DNA from: Ensifer adhaerens
Lineage (GTDB): Bacteria; Pseudomonadota; Alphaproteobacteria; Rhizobiales; Rhizobiaceae
DNA length: 64,000 bases
Direction of reading: 5' to 3'
Assembly: GCF_000697965.2 (NCBI RefSeq)
Contig: NZ_CP015881.1
Coordinates: 372,001 to 436,000 of the forward strand
Notes under the pieces: model-generated
Seen by the model: only the letters and a program-made list of their open reading frames with translations
The model's database searches: none
What the model was told of the DNA's origin: nothing
Shown: positions 26,446 to 36,058 of the stretch, piece after piece
Layout: each line of letters begins with the position of its first letter
How positions within the stretch are numbered: the first letter of the stretch is position 1
Translations under genes and position numbers: made by a program

Positions 26446-27491
26446 AGTGGCGGACCGCGCTTCTCGCCGGATTGCTTGCGCTCCTTTTGCCGATGGCGGC
26501 CGGAGCCGACGAACAGGCGGGCTCGGTGAAGGCTGGGGAATGGGACCAGTACAAGGCGCGGTTCCTCGATTCCGGTGGCCGGATCATCGACGACGCCAAT
26601 GGCAATGTCAGCCATAGCGAGGGACAGGGTTATGGCCTGCTTCTCGCCGTGCTGGCCGACAACCCGGCCGACTTCGCGCTGATCTGGTCGTTCACGCGCC
26701 GTGAGCTGCTGCTGCGCGACGATGGGCTGGCGGCGTGGAAGTGGAGTGCCACCGAAACGCCGCACATTATCGACATCAACAATGCCACCGACGGCGACAT
26801 CCTGATCGCCTATGCGCTGGTGCTCGCCGGTGAACGCTGGAAGCGGCAGGATTACCTGCAGGCCGCATCGAGGATCGCCAAGGCCATCCTCGACAACACC
26901 CTGCTCGATCATGGCGGGCGAACGCTGCTGTTGCCCGGCGTTACGGGCTTCGGCACGACCGATCGCCCGGATGGCCCGGTGGTCAATCCGTCCTACTGGA
27001 TCTTCGAGGCTTTTCCCGCACTTGATCGGGTAGCGCCGTCGCCGCGCTGGAAGGCGCTCTCGGATGACGGCCTGGCCTTTATCAATGCCCTGCAATCAGG
27101 CCCGAGAAAACTGCCGGCCGACTGGGTCAGCCTGCGTGCGATGCCGAAGCCAGCCCAGGGCTTTCCCGCCGAGTTCGGCTATAACGCTTTGCGGATCCCG
27201 CTCTACCTCGCCCGGGCGGACATGGGTGGCCGCGATCTGATGGCGCGGCTGCGGGCGGGAATGGCCGGCGACAACGACGCATTGGTCCTCAGCGACGCCT
27301 CTACGGGGGCCGTTCAAACCAGCCTCACGGACCCCGGTTATCGATTTGTTAACCATATTCTGGCCTGTGTCTTGGACAGGGTTCCGATACCCGACAGCGT
27401 CAAGGTGTTCAGCCCGACGCAATATTACCCTTCCACGCTGCACCTGTTAGGGCTGTCTTACGTGAGGGAGAAGCGTCCGGAGTGTCTATGA
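26442..27491 (+). CDS. bcsZ: Periplasmic endoglucanase BcsZ (GH8)
   Basis: This 349-residue GH8 cellulase (CelC in agrobacteria and rhizobia) has a signal peptide ending AAGA. The proton donor E60 lies in SHSEGQGYG, and D117 lies in the NNATDGD motif. VVNPSYW and GFPAEFGYNALRIPLYLA are also typical. It trims glucan during synthesis; in rhizobia CelC2 is reported to act in root-hair wall erosion and biofilm. ATGA overlaps on both ends couple it to bcsB and the TPR gene. Confidence 0.93.
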   Translation: MKWRTALLAGLLALLLPMAAGADEQAGSVKAGEWDQYKARFLDSGGRIIDDANGNVSHSEGQGYGLLLAVLADNPADFALIWSFTRRELLLRDDGLAAWKWSATETPHIIDINNATDGDILIAYALVLAGERWKRQDYLQAASRIAKAILDNTLLDHGGRTLLLPGVTGFGTTDRPDGPVVNPSYWIFEAFPALDRVAPSPRWKALSDDGLAFINALQSGPRKLPADWVSLRAMPKPAQGFPAEFGYNALRIPLYLARADMGGRDLMARLRAGMAGDNDALVLSDASTGAVQTSLTDPGYRFVNHILACVLDRVPIPDSVKVFSPTQYYPSTLHLLGLSYVREKRPECL

Positions 27492-29668
27492 AGTCCTCAA
27501 TCGTTGCCATTGCCGCTGTGATGACTACGGCGATCGGGGTTGCCGGACTGACCGATGGCGGCTTCTTGCGCCAGGACAACAAGAAACTCGGCAGCTTGAC
27601 TGGTGAGAGCCAGGAGGCGCCCGCCGTCGGCGGCAGCGCCGGCCAGGGCGCGCGCGGCGCGCCGCCGCAATTCACCGAGGTGGCCCAGGCCGACAGGCCG
27701 TCGGAGGAAGCACAAAGCACAAGCAAGCCGCAGTCGGTCGTCGACGAATCGGCGCTTCGCTACTTTGCCGCCAAGGGCGATACCGCACGGCTGCAGGCGG
27801 AAATCTCGCGCCTGCGCTCGCTTTATCCCGACTGGGTCCCGCCCGCCGATCCGCTGGCTGTGCCGCGCAACAACGACGTCGCGCTCGAAACCATGTGGCG
27901 GCTCTACTCTGAAGGCCGCTACGCCGAAGTGCGCAAGGCGATCGCCGAGCGTCAGGCGAAGGAAGCCGCCTGGCAGCCGCCATCGGACCTGCTCGAGCGC
28001 CTCAACGTCGCCGAGGCTCGCGCCCGGCTGGTGAACGCCTCCGAGCTCAAGCAGTATGAAACCGTGATTTCGATTGCTGCGAGCACGCCGAGCCTTCTGA
28101 CCTGCTCGGAAGTGGATGTGCTCTGGCATGTGGCGCAGGCCTTTGCCGAGACCAAGCGGCCGGACCGGGCCCGCGATGCCTATCTCTATGTGCTGAAGAG
28201 CTGCGACAATGCGCCGGAACGGCTCGCCACCGTGCAGAAGGCTGCCGCTGTGCTGTCCTACGCGACCCTGCAGGATCTGCTCGCGCTCGAGCGCACCACG
28301 CCGGAGGGCGTGCCGGAGTTCGAAAGCATCCGTGACGATCTCGCCCGGCGCTTCGTTGCCGAAGGTGACGGAGACAAAGCGCTTGCGGTTGATCCCAAGT
28401 ACGTCCAGCGCGTCGAAAAACTGGCCGAGACCGGTGGCACGGCAAGCGACGCTCTGCTGCTGGGCTGGTATCAGCTGCGCCGCGACAACATGAGCGCCGC
28501 CGAGCAATGGTTCCGCCGTGCCCATGACAAGGAAGACAGCGCCTCCGCCGCGCAGGGGCTGGCGCTGACGCTGATCGCGCGCAAGGCACCGCTCGAGGCC
28601 GAGGCAGTACTCTACCCGTGGCGCGATAGCTCGCCCGATGCCCTTGCGACCTATTTCGCGGCGACTGCCAATCTGCTGGCAATCGATCCGCCGGTCGCCC
28701 TCGATGCCGCCGTGCTGGCGCGGATCGCTCAGGAAACGACCAAGGCCCGCGAACCGGCCACGGCCCAGCAGTTCGGCTGGTATGCGCGCGCCCTCAACCA
28801 GCCGGCAACCGCCGCACAATGGTTTGCAACGGCGCTGCGCTGGAAGTCGGACGACGAGCCGTCGGCCTATGGCCTTGCGCTCAGCCGTGACCAGCTGAAC
28901 GACAAGGATGGCGTCGTCGAAGTCCAGCGTTTGTGGTCGGGCCGTTCCGAACGCATCGCCCGGCTTGGCGAAGTCAAGGAGAAGCTCGACGAAGTCAGCC
29001 GCGCGCCGCTTCCGACGGCCGAGGTGCAACGGACGCAACCGCAGCCGACGGCCCGTACCACCGTCGTCACAGAGGTGGTCGCGCAACCTGCCGCTCAGAG
29101 GCCGCGCACGGGCGGCGTCGTGCAGAAATCGGTGCGCAGCGGGGCCGGCTGCCGAACCACCATCAATCCCGCCGGCATGGCGCCGCAGGCGGCGCTCGCG
29201 CGCGGCTGGTGCCTGATGGACCTCAACCGGCCGCTGGAGGCCGCCGAAGCATTCGAGGTGGCCTTGCAGGCGCCTGCGTCGCAGATGCGCGAAGACGCTG
29301 CCTATGGCCAGAGCCTGGCCTACCTGCGCGCTGGTCTCACCAACAAGGCCGCGGTGTCGGCGACCAAGTCGACGCAGAGCCGGGGGCGGGTCGACGAGCT
29401 GCAGACGGCGATCCTCGCCGACCGTGCCATTGCCGCCTTCAATGCCAATCGCTACCGCGAGGCCATCCTTTTTCTCGATCAGCTCGGGCAGATCTCGACC
29501 CGCCGCCAGGACCTGATGGTGCTGCGCGGCTACGCCTACATGAACCTCAAGTACCACGCGGAAGCGCGACGCATCTTCGAGGCGCTTGCCGCCACCGGCA
29601 ATAGAGACGCGATGCAGGGCCTTGCGGCCGTCGAGGCCAGCCAGGAAATCTGGCCGAACAAGAACTGA
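27488..29668 (+). CDS. TPR protein of the cellulose operon (BcsK-like)
   Basis: This 726-residue exported protein has an N-terminal hydrophobic segment (MKSSIVAIAAVMTTAIGVAG), a low-complexity linker and many tetratricopeptide-like helix pairs, for example ASDALLLGWYQLRRDNMSAA and YGQSLAYLRAGLTNKAAVSA. A Pro/Gln/Thr-rich break at about 500-555 splits the repeats. It lacks the C-terminal beta-barrel of BcsC, so it is not a porin; I recall TPR proteins called BcsK in class III operons and it probably corresponds. It may scaffold cellulose export in the periplasm. ATG 27488 gives an ATGA overlap with bcsZ; a GTG 6 nt earlier is possible. Confidence 0.8.
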   Translation: MKSSIVAIAAVMTTAIGVAGLTDGGFLRQDNKKLGSLTGESQEAPAVGGSAGQGARGAPPQFTEVAQADRPSEEAQSTSKPQSVVDESALRYFAAKGDTARLQAEISRLRSLYPDWVPPADPLAVPRNNDVALETMWRLYSEGRYAEVRKAIAERQAKEAAWQPPSDLLERLNVAEARARLVNASELKQYETVISIAASTPSLLTCSEVDVLWHVAQAFAETKRPDRARDAYLYVLKSCDNAPERLATVQKAAAVLSYATLQDLLALERTTPEGVPEFESIRDDLARRFVAEGDGDKALAVDPKYVQRVEKLAETGGTASDALLLGWYQLRRDNMSAAEQWFRRAHDKEDSASAAQGLALTLIARKAPLEAEAVLYPWRDSSPDALATYFAATANLLAIDPPVALDAAVLARIAQETTKAREPATAQQFGWYARALNQPATAAQWFATALRWKSDDEPSAYGLALSRDQLNDKDGVVEVQRLWSGRSERIARLGEVKEKLDEVSRAPLPTAEVQRTQPQPTARTTVVTEVVAQPAAQRPRTGGVVQKSVRSGAGCRTTINPAGMAPQAALARGWCLMDLNRPLEAAEAFEVALQAPASQMREDAAYGQSLAYLRAGLTNKAAVSATKSTQSRGRVDELQTAILADRAIAAFNANRYREAILFLDQLGQISTRRQDLMVLRGYAYMNLKYHAEARRIFEALAATGNRDAMQGLAAVEASQEIWPNKN

Positions 29669-29978
29669 TCGTCGATCCCGCGATGTCACGGCGACACCTG
29701 CTGCCGTACCAGGAGTGGAACGCCTGCCGCCGGACTCGGCGCGAGGGCCCGCCAACTCGTTCGCGCACAGGATGCAATCGGCAGGCGGTTCCGGATTTGC
29801 ATATCGTGCTTGGCTTTGCCCCTCTTTGGAAGGAAATTAGCGAAACGCGGTGCTATCGTCCGGCCATGTCGCGGCGTTGATCTCATTGCATTCGCTGCGA
29901 TCCGCGTAGAGGATGGAGCGTTATCGTCCGGCCGCTGTGGGAGGAGACCGCACTGGCCGGCACGATGGGAGGATAGAC
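29669..29978. other. Intergenic region before leucine operon
   Basis: These 310 bp contain no supportable gene; short frames lack ribosome sites and family resemblance. TATCGTCCGGCC occurs twice in direct orientation (29854-29865, 29922-29933; starts 68 bp apart), upstream of isovaleryl-CoA dehydrogenase. These may be regulator half-sites, but chance cannot be excluded. No terminator for the cellulose operon was seen. Confidence 0.4.
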
Positions 29979-31142
29979 ATGTTTCAGGGCGGATTGAGCT
30001 TCGCGCTTGGCGAGGACATCGACGCGTTGCGCGAGAGTGTGCGGCGCTTCGCAACGGACCGTATCGCGCCTTTGGCGGACGAGACCGATCGCAGCAACGC
30101 ATTTCCGATGCCGCTCTGGCGCGAGATGGGCGAGCTTGGTCTGCTTGGGATTACCGCCGGCGAGGAGCATGGCGGGGCCGCTATGGGCTATCTCGCCCAT
30201 TGCGTGGCGATGGAGGAGATCAGCCGCGCATCGGCCTCGATCGGCCTTAGCTACGGCGCCCATTCCAATCTCTGCGTCAACCAGATCAACCGCAACGGCA
30301 ACCACCACCAGAAGGCGCGTTACCTGCCGAAGCTGATTTCCGGCGAGAATGTCGGTGCGCTGGCGATGTCGGAGCCCGGCGCCGGTTCCGACGTCGTTTC
30401 GATGACGCTCAGAGCCGACAAGCGCGGCGACCGTTATGTGCTCAACGGTAACAAGATGTGGATCACCAACGGTCCGGACGCCGACGTGCTCGTCGTCTAT
30501 GCCAAGACCGATCCGACCGCCGGCCCGCGCGGCATCACCGCCTTCCTCGTCGAGAAGGGCTATGCCGGCTTTTCGACCGGCCAGAAGCTCGACAAGCTCG
30601 GCATGCGCGGCTCCAATACCTGCGAGCTGATTTTCAAGGACTGCGAAGTGCCGGAAGAAAACGTGCTCGGCACCATCGGCGGTGGCGTGCGCGTGCTGAT
30701 GTCGGGGCTCGACTATGAGCGTGTCGTGCTTTCGGCCGGGCCGCTCGGCATCATGGCCGCCTGCCTCGATGTGGTCGTCCCCTATCTGCATGAGCGCAAG
30801 CAGTTCGGCCAGGCGATCGGCGAGTTCCAGCTGATGCAGGGCAAGCTCGCCGACATGTATGTAACGGCGAATGCGGCGCGCGCCTATGTCTATGCCGTGG
30901 CGGCGGCCTGCGATCGCGGCGAGACCACGCGCAAGGATGCGGCCGGTTGCATCCTCTATGCGGCGGAGAAGGCGACGGCGCTGGCGCTCGAAGCGATCCA
31001 GGCGCTCGGAGGTAACGGCTACACCAACGACTACCCGGCGGGTCGCCTGCTGCGCGACGCCAAGCTCTACGAGATCGGCGCCGGCACCAGCGAGATCCGC
31101 CGCATGCTGATCGGGCGGGAGCTGTTCACCGAGACGCGGTAG
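29979..31142 (+). CDS. ivd: Isovaleryl-CoA dehydrogenase
   Basis: This 387-residue acyl-CoA dehydrogenase catalyses isovaleryl-CoA to 3-methylcrotonyl-CoA, the first committed step of leucine catabolism after the keto-acid dehydrogenase. FAD and substrate motifs include [26 protein letters not shown] and [27 protein letters not shown] holds the catalytic Glu in the helix position specific to isovaleryl-CoA dehydrogenases, rather than in the C-terminal loop of other members. GGGAGGA precedes the ATG at 29979; the frame is open upstream without family content. It heads the leucine operon. Confidence 0.93.
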   Translation: MFQGGLSFALGEDIDALRESVRRFATDRIAPLADETDRSNAFPMPLWREMGELGLLGITAGEEHGGAAMGYLAHCVAMEEISRASASIGLSYGAHSNLCVNQINRNGNHHQKARYLPKLISGENVGALAMSEPGAGSDVVSMTLRADKRGDRYVLNGNKMWITNGPDADVLVVYAKTDPTAGPRGITAFLVEKGYAGFSTGQKLDKLGMRGSNTCELIFKDCEVPEENVLGTIGGGVRVLMSGLDYERVVLSAGPLGIMAACLDVVVPYLHERKQFGQAIGEFQLMQGKLADMYVTANAARAYVYAVAAACDRGETTRKDAAGCILYAAEKATALALEAIQALGGNGYTNDYPAGRLLRDAKLYEIGAGTSEIRRMLIGRELFTETR

Positions 31143-31186
31143 CCGCCGCCAACTGAAACGGCCGAACTCGATCGAAAGAGGACTTG

Positions 31187-32794
31187 ATGACCCTTCTGAA
31201 ATCTCACATTTCTCCGTCCTCCGATACGTTCAAGGCAAACCAGGCGGCCATGGCGGAGGCGATCGCGACTGTCGAAGACGCGGTGAAGGTGGCGGCCGCC
31301 GGCGGCGGTGATACCGCGCGCGAACGCCATGTCAGCCGCGGCAAACTCTTGCCGCGCGACCGGGTGGCCAGCCTCATCGATCCGGCAACACCCTTCCTCG
31401 AAGTCGGCATGACGGCGGCGCACGGCATGTACAACGGCGATGCGCCGGCGGCCGGGCTGATCACCGGCATCGGCCGGGTGTCTGGCCGTGAGTGCATGAT
31501 CGTTTGCAACGACCCGACGGTCAAAGGCGGCACCTACTATCCGCTGACGGTCAAGAAGCACCTGCGCGCGCAGGAGATCGCCGCGGAAAACAATCTGCCC
31601 TGCATCTATCTGGTCGATTCCGGCGGCGCCAACCTGCCGAACCAGGACGAGGTTTTTCCGGACCGCGATCACTTCGGTCGGATCTTCTATAACCAGGCCA
31701 ATATGTCGGCCGCCGGCATCCCGCAGATCGCCGTGGTGATGGGTTCCTGCACCGCGGGTGGCGCCTATGTGCCGGCCATGTCCGACGAGACGATCATCGT
31801 CGAAGGCCAGGGCACGATCTTTCTCGCCGGCCCCCCGCTCGTGCGCGCCGCGACCGGCGAGGTCGTCTCGGCGGAGGATCTCGGCGGCGCCGATGTGCAC
31901 ACGCGGCTCTCCGGCGTGGCCGACCATCTGGCGCGCGATGACGCTCATGCACTGGCGCTCGCCCGCCGGGCCGTTTCGGCACTCAATCGGCTGAAGCCGT
32001 TGACGGTCGAGCTGGTGACGCCTGAGCCGCCGCTCTACGACCCGCACGAGATCGCCGGCATCGTGCCCTCGGATCTGCGCACGCCCTACGACATCCGCGA
32101 GGTCATCGCCCGCACCGTGGACGGTTCCCGTTTCGACGAATTCAAGGCGCGCTACGGCACCACGCTCGTCTGCGGCTTTGCCCATGTGCACGGCATCCCG
32201 GTCGGCATCATCGCCAACAACGGCGTGCTGTTTTCGGAATCCGCCCTGAAGGGCGCGCATTTCGTCGAGCTCTGCGCCCAGCGCAAGATCCCGCTCGTCT
32301 TCCTGCAGAACATCACCGGCTTCATGGTCGGGCGGAAATATGAGACGGAAGGCATCGCCAAGCACGGCGCCAAACTGGTGACGGCGGTGGCGACGGCACG
32401 TGTGCCGAAGGTGACGATGCTGGTCGGCGGTTCCTTCGGCGCTGGCAACTACGGCATGTGCGGTCGGGCGTTTTCGCCGCGGTTCCTGTGGACCTGGCCG
32501 AACAGCCGCATCTCCGTCATGGGTGGTGAGCAGGCGGCCGGCGTCCTGACGACCGTGCGCAGCGAGGCCCTGAAGCGGGCGGGAACGCCCTGGAGCGAGG
32601 AGGAGGAGGCGCGTTTCCGCCAGCCCATCCTTGATCTCTTCGAACGCCAGAGCCATCCGCTCTATGCCTCGGCCAGACTTTGGGACGACGGCGTCGTCGA
32701 TCCGCGCAAGACGCGCGACGTGCTCGGCCTGTCGCTGTCGGCGGCGCTCAATGCGCCGATCGAAGACACGCGCTTCGGCCTCTTCAGGATGTAG
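31187..32794 (+). CDS. mccB: Methylcrotonyl-CoA carboxylase, beta subunit
   Basis: This 535-residue carboxyltransferase subunit moves CO2 from biotin to 3-methylcrotonyl-CoA, giving 3-methylglutaconyl-CoA. It has the two crotonase-like carboxyltransferase halves, with [19 protein letters not shown] and [17 protein letters not shown] in the first and [15 protein letters not shown] and [18 protein letters not shown] in the second, all typical of MCC beta. ATG 31187 is used instead of the preceding TTG at 31184. Its partner alpha subunit is two genes downstream. Confidence 0.94.
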   Translation: MTLLKSHISPSSDTFKANQAAMAEAIATVEDAVKVAAAGGGDTARERHVSRGKLLPRDRVASLIDPATPFLEVGMTAAHGMYNGDAPAAGLITGIGRVSGRECMIVCNDPTVKGGTYYPLTVKKHLRAQEIAAENNLPCIYLVDSGGANLPNQDEVFPDRDHFGRIFYNQANMSAAGIPQIAVVMGSCTAGGAYVPAMSDETIIVEGQGTIFLAGPPLVRAATGEVVSAEDLGGADVHTRLSGVADHLARDDAHALALARRAVSALNRLKPLTVELVTPEPPLYDPHEIAGIVPSDLRTPYDIREVIARTVDGSRFDEFKARYGTTLVCGFAHVHGIPVGIIANNGVLFSESALKGAHFVELCAQRKIPLVFLQNITGFMVGRKYETEGIAKHGAKLVTAVATARVPKVTMLVGGSFGAGNYGMCGRAFSPRFLWTWPNSRISVMGGEQAAGVLTTVRSEALKRAGTPWSEEEEARFRQPILDLFERQSHPLYASARLWDDGVVDPRKTRDVLGLSLSAALNAPIEDTRFGLFRM

Positions 32795-32804
32795 GGACAC
32801 CGCC

Positions 32805-33188
32805 ATGAAACGCGAAAACATCAATGCCCCGAACGCACCGCAGCCGCGTGGAGGCTACTCGCAGGCCGTTCGCCTGGAGAACTTCGAGCGTCTGCTCTTC
32901 GTCAGCGGGCAGGTGCCGCTGACGCCTGAAGACGCGCTGCCGAAGGGTTTCGAGGCGCAGGCGCGCCAGGTCTGGGCCAACATCGACGCGCAATTGACCG
33001 CGGCGGGCATGACCAAGGTCGATATCGTCAAGGTGACGGTGCTGCTTGCCGATCGGCAACACGCCATGGCCAACCGCGCGGCCCGCGCCGAATATCTCGG
33101 CGCGCTAGCACCCGCCATGACGGTCGCGATCGCCGGCATCTTCGATGCCGGATGGTTGCTCGAAATCGATGTGATCGCAGCGCAATAG
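32805..33188 (+). CDS. Rid-family protein inside leucine operon
   Basis: This 127-residue protein has the RidA/YjgF/UK114 fold: RGGYSQAVRL, RLLFVSGQVPLTPE and ARQVWANIDAQLTAAGM are characteristic. RidA proper deaminates reactive enamines/imines using an Arg in the C-terminal strand (PARSCVEV). Here that position reads PAMTVAIA, so the Arg is missing, which places the protein in a Rid branch without demonstrated imine deaminase activity. It lies between mccB and mccA with gaps of 10 and 15 nt, so it is co-expressed with leucine degradation; what it acts on there is unknown. Confidence 0.88.
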   Translation: MKRENINAPNAPQPRGGYSQAVRLENFERLLFVSGQVPLTPEDALPKGFEAQARQVWANIDAQLTAAGMTKVDIVKVTVLLADRQHAMANRAARAEYLGALAPAMTVAIAGIFDAGWLLEIDVIAAQ

Positions 33189-33203
33189 GGCCAGGAGATG
33201 CCG

Positions 33204-35192
33204 ATGTTTTCCAAACTCCTGATTGCCAATCGCGGTGAGATCGCCTGCCGGGTGATCCGCACAGCCAAGCGCCTCGGCATCCGCACGGTCGCCGTCTACT
33301 CCGATGCCGATGTCGGCGCGCTGCATGTGGCGCTGGCCGACGAGGCGATCCGCATCGGCCCGGCGCCGGCGCTCGACAGCTACCTTGTGGCCGAACGCAT
33401 CATCGCGGCGGCGCACTCCGTCGGCGCAGACGCCATTCATCCCGGCTACGGCTTCCTGTCGGAGAATGCCGACTTTGCCGAAGCTGTCGAGGCGGCCGGC
33501 ATCACCTTCGTCGGACCGTCGGCGTCGGCCATTCGCGCCATGGGGCTGAAGGATGCCGCCAAGGCGCTGATGGAGCAATCCGGCGTGCCGGTGGTTCCGG
33601 GCTATCACGGCGAGACACAGGAGCCGGACTTCCTTGCCGGGGAAGCGGTGAACATCGGCTATCCCGTGCTGATCAAGGCGCGCGCCGGCGGCGGCGGCAA
33701 GGGCATGCGGCGGGTCGACAGCGCCGCCGACTTTCCGGCTGCGCTGGAGGCGGCGCGCCGCGAGGCGGAAGCGGCCTTCGGCGACGGCGCGGTCCTGATC
33801 GAGAAATATCTGACGAAGCCGCGGCATATCGAGGTGCAGGTCTTCGGTGACCGGCACGGCAACATCCTGCATCTTTACGAGCGCGACTGCTCGCTGCAAC
33901 GACGCCACCAGAAGGTGATCGAGGAAGCGCCGGCGCCGGGCATGACCGCGGAAGTGCGGCGCGCCATGGGCGAAGCCGCCGTTCGCGCGGCGCAGGCGAT
34001 CGGCTATGTCGGCGCGGGCACTGTCGAGTTCATCGCCGACGTGACCGACGGACTCTGGCCGGATCAGTTCTATTTCATGGAAATGAACACCCGGCTGCAG
34101 GTCGAGCATCCGGTCACCGAGGCGATCACCGGCATCGATCTCGTCGAGTGGCAGTTGCGGGCTGCAGCCGGTGAAGCGCTGCCGAAACGCCAGAGCGAGA
34201 TCGCCATCGACGGCTGGGCCTTCGAGGCCCGCATCTATGCGGAAGACCCGTCGCGCGGCTTCCTGCCGGCGACCGGGCATCTCACGACCTTGAGCTTTCC
34301 GGAGGAGGGCGTCCGTGTCGATGCCGGTGTCCGGCAGGGAGACAGGATCACGCCGTTCTATGACCCGCTGATCGCCAAGCTGATCGTGCACGGGTCCAAC
34401 CGGTCGACGGCGCTGGCCAGGCTCGAGAACGCGCTCAGGGCCTGCCGCATCGGTGGCACGGTCACCAATCTCGATTTTCTGGCCCGCCTTGCGGCCGAAC
34501 CGGATTTTCGCGCCGGGCACCCCGATACCGGCCTGATCGATCGTTCGATCGATCGGCTATCGGCGTCGCCGGTGCCGAACGATGCGGCCCTCGCGCTTGC
34601 GGCCATCATTTCGACCGGAGCCTTGCAGCCGGACGGATCGGCCGATCCCTGGTCTTCGCTCGGCCATTGGCAGATTTGGGGTGACGCAAACCGCAACATC
34701 GCGATCGAGCACCTGGGTGGACGGACGACCGTGGCGCTGGCGGCCCGTGGCCGGGATCAGTTCGCCGTCCACACCGGGACGGCGGCGCTGCCGGTCGTTA
34801 TCCTCCATCGCTCTGCCGATGGCGCCCGGGCGGAAATCGCCGGCGCGCAGCAGGAGTTCCGTTTCCTGCGCGAAGGCGAGCAGATCACGCTGTTCCTGAA
34901 CGGTGAGACCTACGGACTTCGCTTGCCGGACGCGCTTGGTGCCGGTCACTCAAGCGAGGTCGCCGACGACGCGGTCTCGGCGCCGATGCCCGGCATCGTC
35001 AAGCTCATCCGGGTCCGCCCCGGTGATGCGGTCGAGAAGGGCCAGGCGCTTGCGGTCATGGAAGCGATGAAGATGGAACTCACCTTGTCGGCCTCGCGCG
35101 CCGGCGTGGTCGAGAGCGTGCAGGTCAGCGAAGGCGAGCAGGTGACAGCCGGCGCCGTGCTGGTGATGCTCCAGCCGGAGAGCGCGGAATGA
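33204..35192 (+). CDS. mccA: Methylcrotonyl-CoA carboxylase, alpha subunit
   Basis: This 662-residue biotin-dependent subunit has a biotin carboxylase domain (about 1-450; LLIANRGEIACRVIRTAKRL, KARAGGGGKGMRRV, MNTRLQVEHPVTE), a middle BT-like region, and a C-terminal biotin carrier domain with the biotinylated Lys in EAMKMEL. It charges biotin with CO2 using ATP and bicarbonate. ATG 33204 is chosen because AGGAG (33193-33197) lies 6 nt upstream of it, whereas the ATG at 33198 directly abuts that site. It overlaps the HMG-CoA lyase gene by 4 nt. Confidence 0.94.
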   Translation: MFSKLLIANRGEIACRVIRTAKRLGIRTVAVYSDADVGALHVALADEAIRIGPAPALDSYLVAERIIAAAHSVGADAIHPGYGFLSENADFAEAVEAAGITFVGPSASAIRAMGLKDAAKALMEQSGVPVVPGYHGETQEPDFLAGEAVNIGYPVLIKARAGGGGKGMRRVDSAADFPAALEAARREAEAAFGDGAVLIEKYLTKPRHIEVQVFGDRHGNILHLYERDCSLQRRHQKVIEEAPAPGMTAEVRRAMGEAAVRAAQAIGYVGAGTVEFIADVTDGLWPDQFYFMEMNTRLQVEHPVTEAITGIDLVEWQLRAAAGEALPKRQSEIAIDGWAFEARIYAEDPSRGFLPATGHLTTLSFPEEGVRVDAGVRQGDRITPFYDPLIAKLIVHGSNRSTALARLENALRACRIGGTVTNLDFLARLAAEPDFRAGHPDTGLIDRSIDRLSASPVPNDAALALAAIISTGALQPDGSADPWSSLGHWQIWGDANRNIAIEHLGGRTTVALAARGRDQFAVHTGTAALPVVILHRSADGARAEIAGAQQEFRFLREGEQITLFLNGETYGLRLPDALGAGHSSEVADDAVSAPMPGIVKLIRVRPGDAVEKGQALAVMEAMKMELTLSASRAGVVESVQVSEGEQVTAGAVLVMLQPESAE

Positions 35193-36058
35193 GCGGAGCG
35201 GCGCCTGGGCATGTGACGATCGTCGAGATGGCGCCGCGCGACGGGCTGCAGAATGAAAGCGCGCTCGTCCCAACGACTGAGAAGATACGTCTCGTCGATA
35301 TGCTCTCGGATTGCGGCTACGAGCGGATCGAGGTGACGAGCTTCGTCAGCCCGAAATGGGTGCCGCAGATGGCCGACGCCGCCGAAGTGATGGCCGGCAT
35401 CCGGAGGCGGCCCGGGACGCGCTACGCGGTGCTGACGCCCAACATGCGCGGTCTTGAAGCCGCGCTCGAAGCCGGCGCCGACGAGGTGGCGATCTTCGCG
35501 TCGGCTTCCGAAACCTTCTCGCAAAAGAACATCAATTGTTCGATCGCCGAGAGCATCGAGCGGTTCCTACCGGTTGCCGAACTGTGCCGGGAAAAAGGAA
35601 TTCTGCTGCGCGGCTATGTGAGTTGCGTTGTCGAATGCCCTTATGAGGGTGCGATCGCCCCAGCGAGCCCCGCCCGCGTCGCCGACCTGCTCGACGATCT
35701 CGGTTGCTACGAGATCAGTCTCGGCGACACGATCGGCCGCGGCACGCCGGAGGCGGTGGACGCGATGCTGGCCGCGGTGCTGGAGCGCATTCCGGCCAAC
35801 AGGCTCGCCGGGCATTTCCACGACACCTCCGGCCGCGCGCTCGACAACATTGCCGTTTCGCTCGACCGCGGCCTCAGGGTCTTCGACGGTTCGGCCGGCG
35901 GTCTCGGTGGCTGCCCCTATGCGCCGGGTGCTGCCGGCAATGTCGACACGCTCGCCGTCAACGCCTTCGTAACGGCCAAGGGTTTTGCGACGGGGCTCGA
36001 CGTAGCGAAGCTCGAACAGGCCGCCGCTTTCGCGCGGACCTTAAGGACGGGATCATGA
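35189..36058 (+). CDS. mvaB: Hydroxymethylglutaryl-CoA lyase
   Basis: This 289-residue TIM-barrel enzyme cleaves HMG-CoA to acetyl-CoA and acetoacetate, the last step of leucine breakdown. EMAPRDGLQNE gives the metal-binding Asp and catalytic Arg, HFHDTSGRALDN the metal His pair, and GLGGCPYAPGAAGN the catalytic Cys of the signature. Homologues are called hmgL or liuE. It is ATGA-coupled on both sides. Confidence 0.94.
   Translation: MSGAAPGHVTIVEMAPRDGLQNESALVPTTEKIRLVDMLSDCGYERIEVTSFVSPKWVPQMADAAEVMAGIRRRPGTRYAVLTPNMRGLEAALEAGADEVAIFASASETFSQKNINCSIAESIERFLPVAELCREKGILLRGYVSCVVECPYEGAIAPASPARVADLLDDLGCYEISLGDTIGRGTPEAVDAMLAAVLERIPANRLAGHFHDTSGRALDNIAVSLDRGLRVFDGSAGGLGGCPYAPGAAGNVDTLAVNAFVTAKGFATGLDVAKLEQAAAFARTLRTGS

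Noticed and set aside
27497..29755. 752-codon minus-strand frame opposite the TPR gene
   Set aside because: Its composition is typical of a shadow frame; the TPR protein has signal and repeats and is coupled to bcsZ.
29683..29880. 65-codon frame between the TPR gene and ivd
   Set aside because: There is no ribosome site, no hydrophobic or family features, and it is Arg-rich.
31067..32824. 585-codon minus-strand frame opposite mccB
   Set aside because: It is antisense to an unambiguous carboxyltransferase gene and shows no motifs.
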